Source: Candidatus Methanoplasma sp.
GTDB lineage: Archaea; Thermoplasmatota; Thermoplasmata; Methanomassiliicoccales; Methanomethylophilaceae
Direction of reading: 5' to 3'
NCBI GenBank assembly: GCA_031283015.1
Contig: JAITCQ010000079.1
Coordinates: 1 to 13,696, forward strand
DNA: 13,696 nt
Shown: positions 13,566 to 13,696 of the stretch, one piece after another
How positions within the stretch are numbered: the first letter of the stretch is position 1
How the letters are laid out: each line of letters opens with the position of its first letter
The notes under the pieces: generated by a model
The model's database searches: none
The model's input: the letters and a program-made list of their open reading frames with translations, nothing else
What the model was told of the DNA's origin: nothing
Made by a program: the position numbers and the translations under genes

Positions 13566-13696
13566 ATGTCAGAATTCGAACCTAAGATAGTAGCGTTCTG
13601 CTGCAACTGGTGTTCCTACGCCGGAGCGGACGGGGCGGGAGTGGCGAGGCTGCAGATGCCTCCGAACTTCCGCATCATAAGGACGATGTGCTCGGC
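13566..13696 (+). CDS. mvhD: F420-non-reducing hydrogenase subunit MvhD, 5' part
   Basis: Only the first 43 codons are present; the gene runs off the right edge. The start reads FCCNWCSYAGAD with C12, C13 and C16, then RLQMPPNFRIIRTMCS with C42, which is the N-terminal signature of MvhD/FlpD [2Fe-2S] proteins. MvhD passes electrons from the MvhAG hydrogenase to the HdrA flavin. It starts four bases after the hdrA stop with GGAG nine bases upstream of the ATG, so the two are co-transcribed. Genes for the hydrogenase small and large subunits may lie further right; this is expected from other methanogens, not seen. Confidence 0.93.
   Translation, partial: MSEFEPKIVAFCCNWCSYAGADGAGVARLQMPPNFRIIRTMCS

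Noticed and set aside
1..13696. CRISPR array, insertion sequence or prophage
   Set aside because: No regularly spaced repeats, transposase, integrase or terminal repeats were seen; all gene blocks are chromosomal housekeeping or metabolic genes.

Overview
The window looks archaeal, most likely from a methanogenic member of the Thermoplasmata (Methanomassiliicoccales-like). Three things point that way. It carries the archaeal exosome super-operon: RNase P Pop5, proteasome alpha, SBDS, Rrp4, Rrp41, Rrp42, eL43, RpoP, Pcc1 and prefoldin beta. The proteasome alpha subunit closely resembles the Thermoplasma acidophilum protein. The right end carries heterodisulfide-reductase subunit HdrA followed by MvhD, which are electron-bifurcation components of methanogenesis from H2. 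None of the 18 complete genes ends in TAG, which fits a lineage that reassigns or avoids the amber codon, but this does not prove it. The genus cannot be fixed from the sequence alone.

Layout, left to right. (1) 1-819, plus strand: 3' part of tyrosyl-tRNA synthetase, converging on and overlapping the next gene by 8 bp. (2) 812-4512, minus strand: a tightly packed five-gene operon. In transcription order it encodes a four-helix membrane protein (DUF2178-like), a small Cro/YozG-type repressor, an ABC exporter ATPase, its permease, and a DHH phosphoesterase. Four of its gene junctions overlap or nearly touch. Two tandem palindromes sit on its promoter and look like an autoregulatory operator. 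(3) 4587-9225, minus strand: the exosome/proteasome/translation super-operon from psmA to prefoldin beta, with overlaps or short gaps throughout. The 43-residue rpoP gene is easy to miss. (4) 9382-10207, minus strand: Pop5 (RNase P) and, upstream of it, a membrane-anchored protein with a RING/PHD-like eight-ligand zinc motif plus two further zinc motifs. A GC-rich hairpin followed by a T tract separates Pop5 from the psmA promoter. (5) 10208-10546: an AT-rich divergent promoter region with several inverted repeats. (6) 10547-13696, plus strand: a 1004-residue double-flavin HdrA and the start of MvhD.

How the parts work together. The central block couples RNA decay and processing (exosome, RNase P), ribosome maturation (SBDS, eL43), transcription (RpoP), tRNA modification (KEOPS Pcc1), protein folding (prefoldin) and protein degradation (proteasome). 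The right block is energy metabolism. The left block looks like a self-regulated export or stress cassette with a nucleotide phosphoesterase added downstream. The most interesting items are the rearranged double-FAD HdrA, the membrane RING-like protein beside the proteasome/RNase P genes, and the tandem operator of the ABC cassette.
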